Assembly: GCA_032622095.1 (NCBI GenBank)
Contig: CP136063.1
Span: forward strand, 180,399,956 to 180,463,955
Source of the DNA: Siphonodentalium dalli
Taxonomy: Eukaryota > Mollusca > Scaphopoda > Gadilida > Siphonodentaliidae
Direction: 5' to 3'
Length of the DNA stretch: 64,000 nt
The first letter of the stretch is position 1. Each line of letters opens with the position of its first letter. Position numbers and translations under genes: made by a program. The notes under the pieces are model-generated. The model saw only the letters and a program-made list of their open reading frames with translations, ran no database searches and was not told the DNA's origin. This document shows, one piece after another, positions 12,228 to 24,000 of this stretch.

Positions 12228-12570
12228 CGGAGAATTGCGCGATTTAACCTTGAATTGACCATTTTAAAGGTGAACGTCATGTCGGGTCACGATTTGACCC
12301 GCCCAAAACACTCCCCGGACAAAAGTCACGACAAAAGTACCCGTCGAAATCCGCCCGGCTTTACCCGATTTGACCTTGAATTGACAATTTTGAATGTCAA
12401 GATCAGGTCAGGGTCATAATTTGACCCACCCGAAACACTCCTGGGACAAAAGTAACAGTAGGTATTATATTTCGTTGAAATACTTCGTTTTACCAGATTT
12501 GACCTTGAATTGATCTTTTTGAATGTCAAAGTCAGGTCGGGATCAAGATTTGACCCGTCCAAATAGTCCA
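12228..12570 (+). repeat. Tandem repeat, three units of about 120 bp
   Basis: Units begin near 12240, 12361 and 12483 and share GATTTGACCTTGAATTGA, a TTTTGAATGTCAA block, GGTCA and TTTGACCCGCCC with a CACTCC-GGACAAAAGT tail. Divergence is moderate. The leader CTACTTCGTCCGGG just upstream is also found at 47938, so the array may belong to that repeat family. Confidence 0.75.
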
Positions 12571-12849
12571 GAAACATGCCTACATCAGCACGTTCGAGAA
12601 CATGGTCCCACGTGAAATTGGACCCGTCAATATTGCTCCCGGGATCGAAGTAGTCCTACACACAAATTTTTAGTCGGATCGGTCAAGGTCCAGAAACATG
12701 CCTATGAGCGAGGTCAAGTTGACACGTTAAATACCAAATCCGAGTCGGATCAGTCGAGCAGTGTTAGAGTCTATAACACATACACACATGCATTCATGCA
12801 TACACACATACATACAGACAGGTGTTCCAAAATGTATAATCGATAGCTA

Positions 12850-12940
12850 CAACAATTCTATGGTAGATAGTTCACGGCCGACCTGATGCATGCATCTTAG
12901 TTTTCTTGTTTAGATATTATGTACAAATCAAATAAACGGG
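12850..12940 (+). repeat. Dispersed repeat shared with 15885-15965
   Basis: The block GACCTGATGCATGCATCTTA followed by GTTTTCTTGTTTAG is present here and at 15915-15950, with similar flanks (TATGGTAGATAGTTCA against TATGCTAAATAGTTCA). No function is evident. Confidence 0.6.
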
Positions 12941-14145
12941 ATGTCATCCTTTAATAACGTGTCGCATGTATCAGGTGAAGGTCATTCTTCAGTTACCTTC
13001 ACCTTTAGCATTCCACGGTGTACTCACTCCCCGACTCTAGAAATGCAATCTGATTCCTATAGAGAAGCAGGATACCAACATGAGATTATCAATAATCAGT
13101 TAATAGCAGCCGAAAGACTGTCAATTACCTTAAGGTATTTGGCTACTTCTCGTAGATCGGTGTTAATTATCTTCGTCAATGATGTCATGTCACGCTTGTT
13201 AATAATTCATTTGTTCGGAAATACTTATTGGGGGTCGAAACGTATAAAATTGAACTACCACCACTTCCAAAAACAACACCGATAAACAATAACGCTCTTT
13301 TCTGTTCCATGCAATGGAAATGGCTATTTTTTGTCCTGATATCAGTGATATAAATGAATGCCTATTAGTATGATTATCCTGAAATAAATTTATGCCACTT
13401 TGGCGAACATGGGAACCACGGTACAATTTATGCCATTTAGGCACACTTCAGGCACACTGGGCTTATATTTCGGCGAGAATCCAAATCTAGATTCTCGTAA
13501 ATATTCTCACAAATTACCCTGGATTCTCTTGAAAAAGTATATATCAGCAAAAAGCAAAATCAGATGAAATATATGCCCTGGAAATATAGCAAATCGTTTA
13601 ATGCTTTAGAATTTTTGTTTTCGGAGATTTATATATATGCTTAAAGACATATTATGGACTTGTTATGGACTTTTTCGGGTGCGAGAAATTGATAAGTTAG
13701 TGCTCAGGCACTTTGCCAACCTGGAGAATGTTATCATTCTACTAACATCACTGAAAATTTCCAAAGAAATATACCACACCACTTCATAGAGAACATCGTC
13801 TGAACTACCCCAAATTGTAAATATTTACATCTCGATTCGGGGCGCAACTATCGGCTATAATTAAACAAAAATGATTTCGCCATCGAGAGTCATTGCATTT
13901 AACTAATATATAAGAATGACGTTGTGTATCATCCATTTGAATTAATATTCGTAACAAATAACTACTTTGAGAAAGATTATTCTTAATTTCTATTTGATCA
14001 CTCTACCCGGTGTCTGTCGGAGTGTTTCACATCACTTTAATCAAGGAAGACTGTTCAGAAAAACTGTATTTCAAGACCACCAAACAACTTTCCTTTTTAG
14101 GGCCACCACATCTTTCCAAAGATGTACTTCTTCCATTTTGCTATC
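12941..14145. other. No gene recognised
   Basis: A 114-codon frame at 12941-13285 lacks recognisable motifs and overlaps repeat sequence: 13286-13330 carries the AACGCTCTTTTCTGT block also found at 58365 and 63193. I see no exon or RNA gene. Confidence 0.35.
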
Positions 14146-14415
14146 AAAGACCGAAAAATGTCGTTAAACTAGAGATCCAAATACCCCCCTAAGGGCCCCT
14201 GTATCTTGAGATATTAAAGACCGAAAATGTCGTTAAACTATAAAGACCGAAAAATGTCGTTAAACTAGAGATCCAAATACCCCCCTATATCTTGAGATAT
14301 TATAAAGACCGAAAAATGTCATTAAACTACAAAGACCGAAAAATGTCGTTAAACTAGAGATCCAAACATCACCACCCCCTCTTTTTTGAGACATTAAAGA
14401 ACGAAATATGTCGTT
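14146..14415 (+). repeat. Tandem array with unit GACCGAAAAATGTCGTTAAA
   Basis: A 20-bp core (AAAGACCGAAAAATGTCGTT) recurs at about 14151, 14218, 14243, 14306, 14333 and 14400. It alternates with a longer spacer (CTAGAGATCCAAATACCCCC then TTGAGATATT), giving a compound higher-order period of about 90-100 bp. Confidence 0.85.
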
Positions 14416-16780
14416 ACACCATTAATACATAATTTGTGTTTATGAAAGTCTGGCACCCATTAGCAGTTTGTTTTCAGTACATTTTAATATTCATTGGAAC
14501 GTAAACAATTATTCTCTGACAGAAATCATGTTAATATCGCCTTTCGTTACTGGTTTCCTCGACTCAAATATTTCTTACTGCTCAATACTTATAATTAAAA
14601 AAAATGTTCTGTGTTTTCTGTCACTTCTTAATAGCATTCTGTATCCTGCTATTGAAAAGAAAAAAAGTTGCAGTATACCGTAAAGGTACGGAAGGCCTTG
14701 GTGGGTATCCTGTGAACATATTTCCACCTGTCAAAAACCGCTACAAACGAAAAAAAAATTCAAATATAGACAGACTTTGTTAATATACAAATGAGAAATA
14801 TCTCATAAACAGTATGTTATTGTCGTAAATTTGACGATTGTTATGTAAACAAAGCATAAAAAGTTACTTTCCTGGTGTTTCTTTATATTATGATGGTAAA
14901 CATAAAGAGCGTTCTTTGTTGCTCAATTCCTTATTTGGAAATAATAAAGAGCGTTTATACCATTTTTGTGTGATTAGCCAGTAGCATTGTGCTGCCTTCT
15001 ATAACACAATCAGACTCTTGTTTAGGTAAAATGTAGTAGGTCTTTATGTAAGCATGATGTTTAAGCGATAGTGATCGTATATTTGAACCAAAATGTATGC
15101 GTTTTAATATTTTTCTGTTTACGGTGTTTGGAACAAATATGAATATTTTCGACAACTAAGCCCTCTCGTTCCTTTAATATAATTAATATAACATCCCTCA
15201 TCCAATAATCTCCAAATTGCATATCTAATTTCAATCCTAGTTACACGTCACACCGCCCCTCATCATTTGCCAATTGTACACCCTTTTTTTTGCTGCTGCA
15301 ACTGCTCAATTTCTTTAAAAATTATTGAAAAAATGGCCCTCCCGCCCACCGACATTAACCTCTGATTTTTTTTTTCGATCATCGGTCCACACCAAAATTG
15401 AGCACACGTCCCTATATAATATACCTATTTAAACCGACTATACACGGTGGTGTAATAGATCAACCGTTAATTTAACCGTTTAGGTAGCATATTTCCACGT
15501 ATACGTTATCACGACAAATCCCTGCTGATCTGTTACTAATGAACCAAACAATTAACATGTCAACACACCCTGGCCCGCCAATGCTACAGTGTATAAACGT
15601 AACGGGACAAATATTCACAATATATTGGCAGCTAACGAGAACATTCATCACCAGCAATCTGCTCACCCCTTTCAGCTGATACGATAGAAACTAAACGATT
15701 TGTTACTTTTAATTACCCGGACTTAATTACACTACTTGCGTGTTAATAAAGTACGACCCCATTACCACTAACTGTGAAACATGTGATTTAGAACATTAAT
15801 ATTCACTCTTACATAGTTCCACATCCAAGGCTCGTCTTGTGTAATCGTATGTCAGTTGTAACGTTGTGAAACTGCAACCGAACTGAATCATTCTATGCTA
15901 AATAGTTCATGGGTGACCTGATGCATGCATCTTAGTTTTCTTGTTTAGTATAATGGTGTGATTTGTAACAAATATTTCCCAAGCGTGTGTAAAAGTTCCA
16001 GTTGGATGGGTCGCCACGCAGTCATCTGTTGACCAGGATGTAATATATCAAACTCATCGTACATCACAAATATCTCCCACGATACACCCATGCACAGCGC
16101 AATCTGTGAAACGGGTTATCCCAGGAAATCCAGAGATAACCAACCCGGGAGTTCGTTCTCGGCGGGAACACACACAACGGGTTAGCTGAACGTTTGAACC
16201 ACGCACACCGGGTTTGGGAACCACGCGCATAGGTTTATTTCGCGATATAATGTTCTGTTAAATGAATACAGATCATGATATTTGCGAACTGAAAGACCTA
16301 TAACTTTGTTAAAACATATCCAACAAATACGGAACGCATTCGATCATGCAAGAGTTGACATTTGTTATTATTGAATACAATTTGTATTTGTTTTTTAATC
16401 CAGACCTCGAACTCTGTCTGACATGCATCTGATGAATTTACCAGAACAGTATATTGCAGGATTGTATCGCATTTGGAAAGTAGTTTGACATTCGAACCAT
16501 CTAACAATGTTCAGGAATAACATGTATTCTATGCTGCTCATTGGAAAGCGGCCTGCACTACTGAACTTAGAAACGCGATGACCATGTCCTCGTGGATGAA
16601 TTATGCCATTTTATGATATAAGGGGGCAAAAGTCGAGAGACACTCTCCTTGAATTGCTGTGTTTTCGATAGGTGTTCAGATTGTCCGAGAGGAACTTCTC
16701 CATGTACACCATCGAATTCCTCGAAAACTAATCGATTATCGCCATGGATAACCAAAACGCCGTTTCCCTTTAAAACTGGA
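14416..16780. other. No gene recognised; one inverted AACGCTCTTTA repeat copy
   Basis: 14893-14963 holds a minus-orientation copy of the AACGCTCTTTA repeat (ACATAAAGAGCGTTCTTTG and AATAAAGAGCGTTTATACC). 15885-15965 is the second copy of the 12850 repeat. The rest has short open frames without family similarity. Confidence 0.4.
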
Positions 16781-16839
16781 ATTCATCCAGGGTGTTTCCT
16801 CTCCAAATGACCAGTCTTTCCGGTATGATCATTGAGGTG

Positions 16840-16960
16840 TTACTGCAAGTAACATAGTTCCTTGTCAGGGTGTGTGGCACACGTGTTGTCGATAGTGGGT
16901 TGTCGGGTGCAAAAGGTCGTCGAACAGTGGCGACATCTATTTGGCTCGACTTCCATCAAT
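16840..16960 (-). pseudogene. Possible zinc-finger-like exon fragment
   Basis: On the minus strand an acceptor-like TATATATTTCAG is followed by ATG at 16956 and 38 codons beginning MEVEPNRCRHCSTTFCTRQ and continuing through TCATHPDKEL before a stop at 16840. The Cys-x2-Cys and His spacing is suggestive of a C2H2-type finger but incomplete. After the stop a frame with HTGKTGHLERKHPG continues. This could be a decayed finger or chance. Confidence 0.25.
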
Positions 16961-16979
16961 CTGAAATATATACGAAGTA

Positions 16980-17955
16980 GGTCTATTGTTATACCATGCA
17001 CGTGTAACTAAAACACACAATTCAGATACCCACATGCACACGTAGGCTAAAATAATTACCCACAATTAGCATCCCAACAGAAACGATACAAATATGTTAT
17101 AGTACAAGGACATCTTCTGTAAAAAATCATTCCTGTAGTGACTTTTTTAGACACATAGAAATACTCATCAGTTGTCAAATAATACTTTCATAAATGTAAG
17201 TTATTACAATGGCTGAGGCAATACAACTTTCACACGTGAAGCGTCATAATAAGAACTTCCAGTTTCGTTGTGTTCTCTCTTAATGCAACAATTAGAGCAA
17301 TAATGGCAACTAACCCACTCATTTGTGTCAATTTATATGTGCATCATATGTGGTTGAATTAAGTTTAATAATGACCCATATTGCGATCTAAACAGACCTG
17401 TTTTTTGTCTGTTAATTGTATCTTCTACCAGCATTTACCCGCTGTTCTTGGTGCATGCACAATTCGATCACCTTAAGAACGTGGTCTTCAATCCCGTTGT
17501 GGGAGTTTGCTACATGAGAATACCGAGTTTCAAAACACACACCATGTACCCAGGTTTCACCTTGTTAAAACAGCTGGTTTTCACATGCGAGAAAGTCAAT
17601 GTGTTAAGCTATCTAATAAAATACTAAATACCCACGAGAGTGACTAGAAAGCCCTCTATAAACGACGGAAATCGTAAAAGAGAAATAACTGAATAAAACT
17701 AGTATTCGAATATGTTTTTCACAAACATGACACATAATTTAGGTAAATTGAAGAATGCATTCCACAGATGGTTATCTCCCAATGTCCCAAACGCATCTGA
17801 TAGGACAGAAAAGTTTTATTTGTTTAATACTCACCGACTTTCCGAGATGTGTCGACACAAATATCGCAACATTGTACCGCTGTGCGCGTCTTCTCACCCG
17901 GTGTGTGAGTTCACGTATGACCAGCGTGATATTGTACATTCACATTTGCCGATCG
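16980..17955. other. No gene recognised
   Basis: The DNA is AT-rich. 17885-17935 shares an inverted 55-bp stretch with 2885-2935. Overlapping frames at 17712-18071 are mostly non-coding; only the end, from about 17965, belongs to the LINE described next. Confidence 0.35.
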
Positions 17956-17961
17956 CAAGTG

Positions 17962-19104
17962 TGCTCCTGTTTTATCTATACAATTGGAATATGCCTCCTC
18001 GGTATGGGATAATTTATCAGTTGAAGACTCAACCTCCCTGGAAGATGTTCAATACGAGGCTGCTAGATTAGTCACGGGAGCAACTGTAACACTCTTGTGT
18101 ATGCTACACGGCGTATGTAGGGTTAATTTGGAAGTCAATACCTGGCCAGGTGTGTGGGAAACTGACTTGAAATTGAATAGCCTGAGCTATTCCGTTTCGA
18201 GTCAGTGGTCCTATATGAAGATATATTATATCTTAACCTGTTGGACAGGTCAGTACGTGTACGAATACGATTGTTACACGTGTTGGGTGTGGCTTCCAGA
18301 TTATCATATATACTGGTTTCAGCCGGGGATTGGGACGTGACTTGACTTGACACTCTTGATTTGAACGCGTTAGGGAGCAGTTATGATATTATACTTTTCT
18401 CCGTGGCCACCTGATTGTGTGAACTTGTATATAGTTGTATAATAAATTTCATCAACGTGTTTCTAAGAATTCCAACTTAATGGTTAGAACCTGTGGGACC
18501 AGTATCCCGAGAGAGTGGTACACAACTATAAGCTGCAGTAAAGAATCATATTACGGGAAACCGGTTGGAACACAATATCTAGCAGGAGAGAAAACACTAA
18601 ACTTGTGCAATTTTTTTAAAACGAATATATTTTATATACTCTCGTTCCAATTGAATCAGGAAGTCTAACCAATTATAATTTCTGACAAAAGGGTCTCAGG
18701 ACTCCCAGAGTTTACGCGACAATATACGAAAATTCATTTCTTCCAGCTGCCGTCAAATCATGGAACAACCTTCCACCAGAGGCGAAAGAATGCGAATCAG
18801 TCTCTGACTTTAAATCGATCGCATTATCATACCGTCATATTATTATACAGCATACCGAAGACCAAGTCAAATTTACCACTGTCACCTGCGAACAAACTGC
18901 AGTAACCTTAAATATGACCTGTTTTGCAATCATTTTAATATTAGTCCATTTTGCGACCTTGGAGAATTAGAAATTGTCGAGGACTTCCTACTCCACTGTC
19001 CAATATTCGAGCGTGAGATAAATATTACTGTATGGGTCTATAGATATGCCGACATATTCATCGCCGTACAAAAGTTCATTGACGATACCAAACGATTTAA
19101 CTGA
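17962..19104 (+). mobile_element. CR1/Jockey-like LINE, 3' end of the reverse-transcriptase ORF (decayed)
   Basis: Plus-strand translation reads the C-terminal hallmarks of non-LTR retrotransposon ORF2: LEYASSVWDN and ARLVTGA (17983-18083), then ENSFLPAAVKSWNNLPPEA (18728-18785) with SVSDFKS, then CDLGELEIVEDFLLHCPIFE (18952-19011) and FIAVQKFIDDTKRFN with a stop at 19102-19104. Between 18084 and 18690 the frame is lost, so there is an insertion or heavy decay. The catalytic domain is missing upstream, consistent with 5' truncation. It is inactive. Confidence 0.85.
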
Positions 19105-19436
19105 CATAATATGGTTATGAACTGTAAGGCGTGAACCAAAAGCCAAAACAAAATTGTGCTCTTGTATACTCATGCATACCAGAGATGTAATTGTGTGGGG
19201 GTGTAGACATGCCGGTCATGCAGCATTTGGCCACGGGATGGCTTGCGGGTGCTTGTGGAACAGGCAATTCATCATTGAGACGCAATCAAACCATGATGCA
19301 ATATATATACACCAAGGAAATGGCCACCTATAAGCCTTTGTCTTACTGCCAAATCCTTTTCTCTAATGTTGAGTTGTTAATGTCTTTATATTATGTATTA
19401 CTTGTGCTAGTTCTTGAGAATAAAATATTGTTTACA

Positions 19437-20691
19437 GTAATTATTTGGATGATTTTGCAGGCGCCGAGGCGACAGAAAATGACGCATTCAATGCATTTTC
19501 TTGTCTGTCCCATCTACTAATTGACTGGATTGTAGGAACAAATACACAACTCCATAGCACGTTGTTAATTCATAGCAATTTTATGTCTGGAAGTAGACTC
19601 CATTAACTAGGTTTTGAGAGTCACCCAAATCGAAACACTTGAGTTGATTCATTCTTGGCAAGGAAGGTCTTCCGCAACTCTCAGAGAAACAGTCTTTGTT
19701 CGGGAAACTTAATTTCATTTCTTCGTGCGTACATTCAGGTCGCATTTTCATATCCAGACCTCTGAGATGGTTGAAGACCTTCGCAAACAAGAATGAAACT
19801 AAATCATTTCCAAGATATGTCTATCTTGACTTGAATGGTGGCTCCACTTCCTGAAACGATATAACGGCATACCAATTGTGACATTAGAAGATTTGTCAGG
19901 TTCAACCAGAGTTTGGAACTGTACACTCATGATGCTCGTAGCATATGTCTCAAAACATGGGGATCTATCATTAGAGGTACGAAAAGCTTAATTAGATGCG
20001 ATAACCATGCACCATCAGTGGCAGTCCTGAACTCCTGCGGAATAGAGTATTCATTAATGCAAAGTTGTCTCAGAGAGATTTTTTCATATGTACCTCAGTA
20101 GATAAACTTGTCACAGATAAAAAATAAAGGTAGAGGGAGTTTATGTTATCTCAAAGATATTTTCCTTGCCATATTTTCATTTGCCCGGGAGACACCCATT
20201 TAGTCTCATTATGAAAGAAAAGCCTCATTTGGTGCGATAACCATTGGCAGTCCTGAACTCCGATGGAACAGATGATTCATGCATGCAAAGTTGCATTAGA
20301 TATATGTTTCCTATGTACCTACATATAATTTGAGGTAAGAGCAGTGTTTATAGACGGCATTGGCAATAGAAGGGCTGACATGCTGTAGATAAATCATACT
20401 CACCCAAAACATTTGAATTCAAGCAGCTTTCACCTAGCAGTAAGAACATATTCGTACCTGAAGACACGTTTCGTTTTACACACACTTTGTAATAACGGCA
20501 TTTGTTTTCCAGCACAAGAACTTTCCGACTTACACGACGGGCAGGTGGAATCCATTAGTGCAGCATACGCTGTTGGCACAGCCAATAACCTACTCACCCA
20601 GTGGAGAGCATTCATCCAATTTTGCTCCTACTTCGGGGTGGAACCGTCACTCGCCACCTTTGAAACAATATGTCCACACCGTATAAACTAA
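19437..20691 (+). mobile_element. DIRS-like retrotransposon remnant 1 (RT, RNase H, start of tyrosine recombinase)
   Basis: Different frames of the plus strand give NYLDDFAGAEATENDAF (the RT YxDD box at 19437), LQ-like SEKQSLFGKLNFISSCVHS followed by GRIFISRPLRWLK (thumb/connection, about 19680-19780), LEWWLHFLKRYNGIP (RNase H entry, 19831), IRCDNHAPSVAVLNS (19994), GIGNRRADML (20355) and finally QWRAFIQFCSYFGVEP, the SAM-like N-terminus of a tyrosine recombinase (20600). The order RT-RNase H-YR is that of DIRS/Ngaro elements, which integrate by a tyrosine recombinase. Stops and frameshifts show it is dead. The recombinase catalytic half is missing. Confidence 0.85.
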
Positions 20692-21306
20692 AATCGTTCT
20701 CTCAGCGGATAGTCGTCCGCGAGACGACAGGAAGTCTACAAGAGGTAAAGTTATATTTGTGAAGTTTTTTTCCGTCACAATATTGAAACGACGATGTCAG
20801 TGAAGCAGGTTAGTAATTTCTATAGATGTTAATGCATGGGCGCACAAGTTAGGGCGATATTATGGTCACCAATACAAAAGGCATTTTTGCAAAAAAAACA
20901 TTAGTAGATTTTATAATCGCTGCCACAAATTACATACCCATTATCTGGAATACATTTTCTGTGAAAGAAACTGTTTTATCTTTCGGAACGATGCACACCC
21001 AGCAGCTATCTAAAGACTATTTCGTTTCAAGGATGACTACAAATATGCCACGGATGTTTATCGTGTAGATCATAATTCACGTATATTCTCTGTTTCCGTG
21101 ATAATGTCTGTCTCGGATGATTTGGCGATCTTCCTCTCAGAATTTGACAACTCTTCCTCCAAGTTCAATTCTTGAAGTATATTTTGTTGCAGGTGGATTC
21201 GGAAATACACTCGTTGTTTCCGTGTACATATACATGTGCGTAGCTTTATGCGAAGCCCAAACATGTGTAGAAATAGTTCGATTTGTTCTCAACCATGTAT
21301 TTGTAT

Positions 21307-21402
21307 ATAGACGATCTCCAACGAGTTATGTTGGGATATAAGATTTGATCAAACGAGTTTCATAAAATCTTATATCCCAGCATAATGAGTTGAAGATTTT
21401 TT
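21307..21402. repeat. Hairpin with about 33-bp arms
   Basis: AACGAGTTATGTTGGGATAT at the left and ATATCCCAGCATAATGAGTT at the right are near-perfect complements, continuing into AAGATTT/AAATCTT around a 20-bp loop. No coding content; a small foldback element is likely. Confidence 0.8.
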
Positions 21403-21866
21403 ACATCACATAAAACAAACTAGAGCTTTTTAACAAATCAAAATCTTTAAAAGAAGCTGAAAAATTCATGCGAATTCATACATGCACGGCGTTGGTTGGT
21501 TATCAAGCATGTCCAGGAGTGCGGGAGATCATGCTCAAATTTACAGAAAACGGTTAAGAAAAACACAGTCATTTTAGACCCTAGTTTAAATTTCCACGGA
21601 ATGTAGCATCAACCAAGGAATTTCCAGTGAGACATATTTCGGGAATTGATACAACTAAAACTTCCCCCAGTAGATGACCTTGTGTTGCAGCTACAAATTA
21701 AAGGTAATTTGCCTAGAGACACATTTTCATTTGCACGGGAGACCCCCATTTAGTCTCATTTCATTCGAAAGGTCATATTTTCATGGAAATATTCCTCAGT
21801 ATGGGTTCCAAGCTATTAGTTACTGGTGCAATCAAATGTATCATGAGTACCAATGCAGTTCACATC

Positions 21867-22335
21867 TTCAATTATTTGGATCATTTTGCAGGAGCTGAGG
21901 TGAGAGCAAATGACGCACTCAATACATGTTGTGTCCGTCCCAGCTCCTAATTGACTGAATTTCAAGAAGAAATACAAAACTCCATAGTACCTTTTCAGAT
22001 AATAATCTTTTAAGTTGTGGAGGCGAACACCATTATGGTTTTGACAGTCAGCCAGGGAATTGTAATCGAATGTGTTGATTCATTCTTGGCTGGGTTTCCC
22101 GTAACTCTCAAAGAAACCCAGTCTTTGCTCTGGAAACCTAATATTTAATTTCTCGATGAGTACGTCCAGGTCGCATTTTCATATCAAGACCTCTCCGATG
22201 GTTGAAGACCTGCGCAAACAAGAATGAATCTAATTCAATTCCAAGAAATGGCTATCTCGAATTTTGGTGGCTCAAATTTCTAAAACAATACAACGGCGTA
22301 TCAACGATGGCGTCAAAAGATTGGTCAGATCCCTA
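21867..22335 (+). mobile_element. DIRS-like retrotransposon remnant 2 (RT and start of RNase H)
   Basis: It is homologous to 19437-19900. It reads NYLDHFAGAEVRANDAL, where the second catalytic Asp of YLDD has become His, and later EFWWLKFLKQYNGVSTM followed by WSDPYEFIES. Stops interrupt it. A related leader (CATTTGCACGGGAGACCCCC) lies at 21730 and also at 20180. It is a separate decayed copy in the same orientation. Confidence 0.8.
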
Positions 22336-22904
22336 CGAATTCATCGAATCGGTAGCCTAGTACCCAGGCCAGCAAACGTATTTGAGGCCTGGTATAGGCT
22401 ATATAGGTATATATTCATGAGATGCGTTGACACGTGATATTTTCGATTGCGAATTTATTTACGATTTGTATTTCTTCGGTAAGATCATCATTTTTATCTA
22501 CAATTTATATTTGATTACATCTATTTATATCGATAATCAATAAGTTACACCATTAGTGTTTCAATATACAACAGTGACAGTGTTTATTGATTTCGGGAAT
22601 GATATGAAAAGTGTGTTTAATTGTGACCAGTTACCTGTTTTCGACTCATGCGTTTCAAGCATGTGGGGTTTGTTTTTTATTCATAGGCGAAAAAGTTGCC
22701 GGCCCATAATGTATATTTAGATGTTGATTTCTTAGCAACACTCAGACCATTATTTTGACACCAAAAAATCCACGATGAGCCGATGGGTTCATTTGTTCTG
22801 TGACATTTTGCGACTATTGCTGTTTATGAAACTTGAAAGGTCAATCAATCATGATTCATATGTTGATTTTTTAGCAATGATACAGTTAAAATTAAGAATG
22901 TCTT

Positions 22905-23530
22905 TCTTGTGTGTAATCAATTTTTATTAATTTCATTTAGAATGGAGCGAATACCAAGTTTTATACCGAATGATGAAAATAATCCGGCGCCGTCATCAAT
23001 GTCTACATGTAGATCAAAACGCGCAAGGGAATTTTCAACACCGACCCGACAAATACCTCTACTAGTACAGGATTCAAAGCGCCACAATTTTATGGTTTGT
23101 TTTATAAGCTACCAGTATATATGATCTATTTTGCCACATGTAAAGAAAATATTAAAAAAAAATTCATAGTATTAGCACATGCATTGGCCGGGGGGGGGGG
23201 GGGGGTCTACTCAAATTTGTTTGTTTTTTAATGCCAGCTTTATATCAGTTTCTACAGCACATTGGTGAGTGCACCTCAGTTTACACTGAGGGGATTGTCA
23301 GTTCGAATCTGACTGGAGACCGCTGGTGTTCTAAAATATGAACTTTAGATTGCATGATTATTATGAGAAATTATTATAATATTATATTTTACTTTACATG
23401 AGATAAAATAGATCATATATACCGGTAGCCTATTAAACTAACCATAAAATTGTGGCACTTTGAATCCTGTACTGCAGAGGTGTTTGTCGGGTCGGTGTTG
23501 AAAATTCCCTTGATCGTTTTGATCTAGATC
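22905..23530. repeat. Inverted repeat (about 150-bp arms) with an exon-like left arm
   Basis: The arm at about 22998-23150 and the inverted arm at about 23368-23530 share AAGGGAATTTTCAACACCGA, CAGGATTCAAAG and CCACAATTTTATGGTT at roughly 85-90% identity. The left arm is exon-like: after TTAATTTCATTTAG comes ATG at 22942 and an open frame (MERIPSFIPNDENNPAPSS and on) until ATG/GTTTGT. The protein is not recognised. A G-run and a tRNA-like sequence sit in the loop. Confidence 0.7.
23248..23320 (+). tRNA. tRNA-like sequence (pseudo-tRNA or SINE head)
   Basis: The 73 nt can fold as a cloverleaf: acceptor GTTTCTA with TGGAGAC (three G-U pairs), D arm GCAC/GTGC, anticodon arm CCTCA/TGAGG with an 8-nt loop, and a perfect T arm GTCAG-TTCGAAT-CTGAC. 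The B box GTTCGAATC is good. The anticodon loop is one base too long and there is no clear terminator, so a SINE head or tRNA pseudogene is more likely than a working tRNA. Confidence 0.45.
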
Positions 23531-24000
23531 GATAACCATGGAAATTGTATATATCTGTGGAGGAGACGTCCCTTTAATCAAATATACTAGAGCTCCAGGG
23601 TGGAGACACATTCATGGGATGCTGATATGCATTTGGAAGTATGTTTTTTCTTCAATGTTCAAGTCTGTATACATGTAGGCCTACCACATGAGGGAAGAAG
23701 GCCCCCAGTAACCACGAATTCCCTTTTTGTGACTATGGACATGCTATATATCTGTACAGGAGATGTCCATTTAGTAGGCATTTACTGAATTTTTTTTACA
23801 GCTCCAGTTTGAGACACATATTCAAGGGAGAGGGATGCTGATGATATGAAAATAGGGGTTTCTACCCAATTTTAAGTCAACAAGTACACCATAGGAGGGA
23901 AGCAAGGCCCCAAGGACCCCTAATTCCCTTCTTATGACCATGGAAATTGTATATATCTGTTCACGAGATGTCCCTTTAATCAATTATACTATAACTTAAT
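23530..24000 (+). repeat. Diverged tandem repeat, period about 200 bp
   Basis: Three units start near 23535, 23730 and 23935 with AACCATGGAAATTGTATATA-like sequence, followed by GGAGATGTCCCTTTAATCA and AGCTCCAG-TTGAGACACA. Similar CCCTTTTTGTGAC motifs end the units. Confidence 0.65.

Noticed and set aside
13967-14192. Two overlapping plus frames
   Set aside because: They run into the GACCGAAAAATGTCG tandem repeat and resemble no family.
23248-23320. A functional tRNA gene
   Set aside because: Eight-nt anticodon loop, three G-U pairs in the acceptor stem and no T-run terminator directly after; kept only as tRNA-like.
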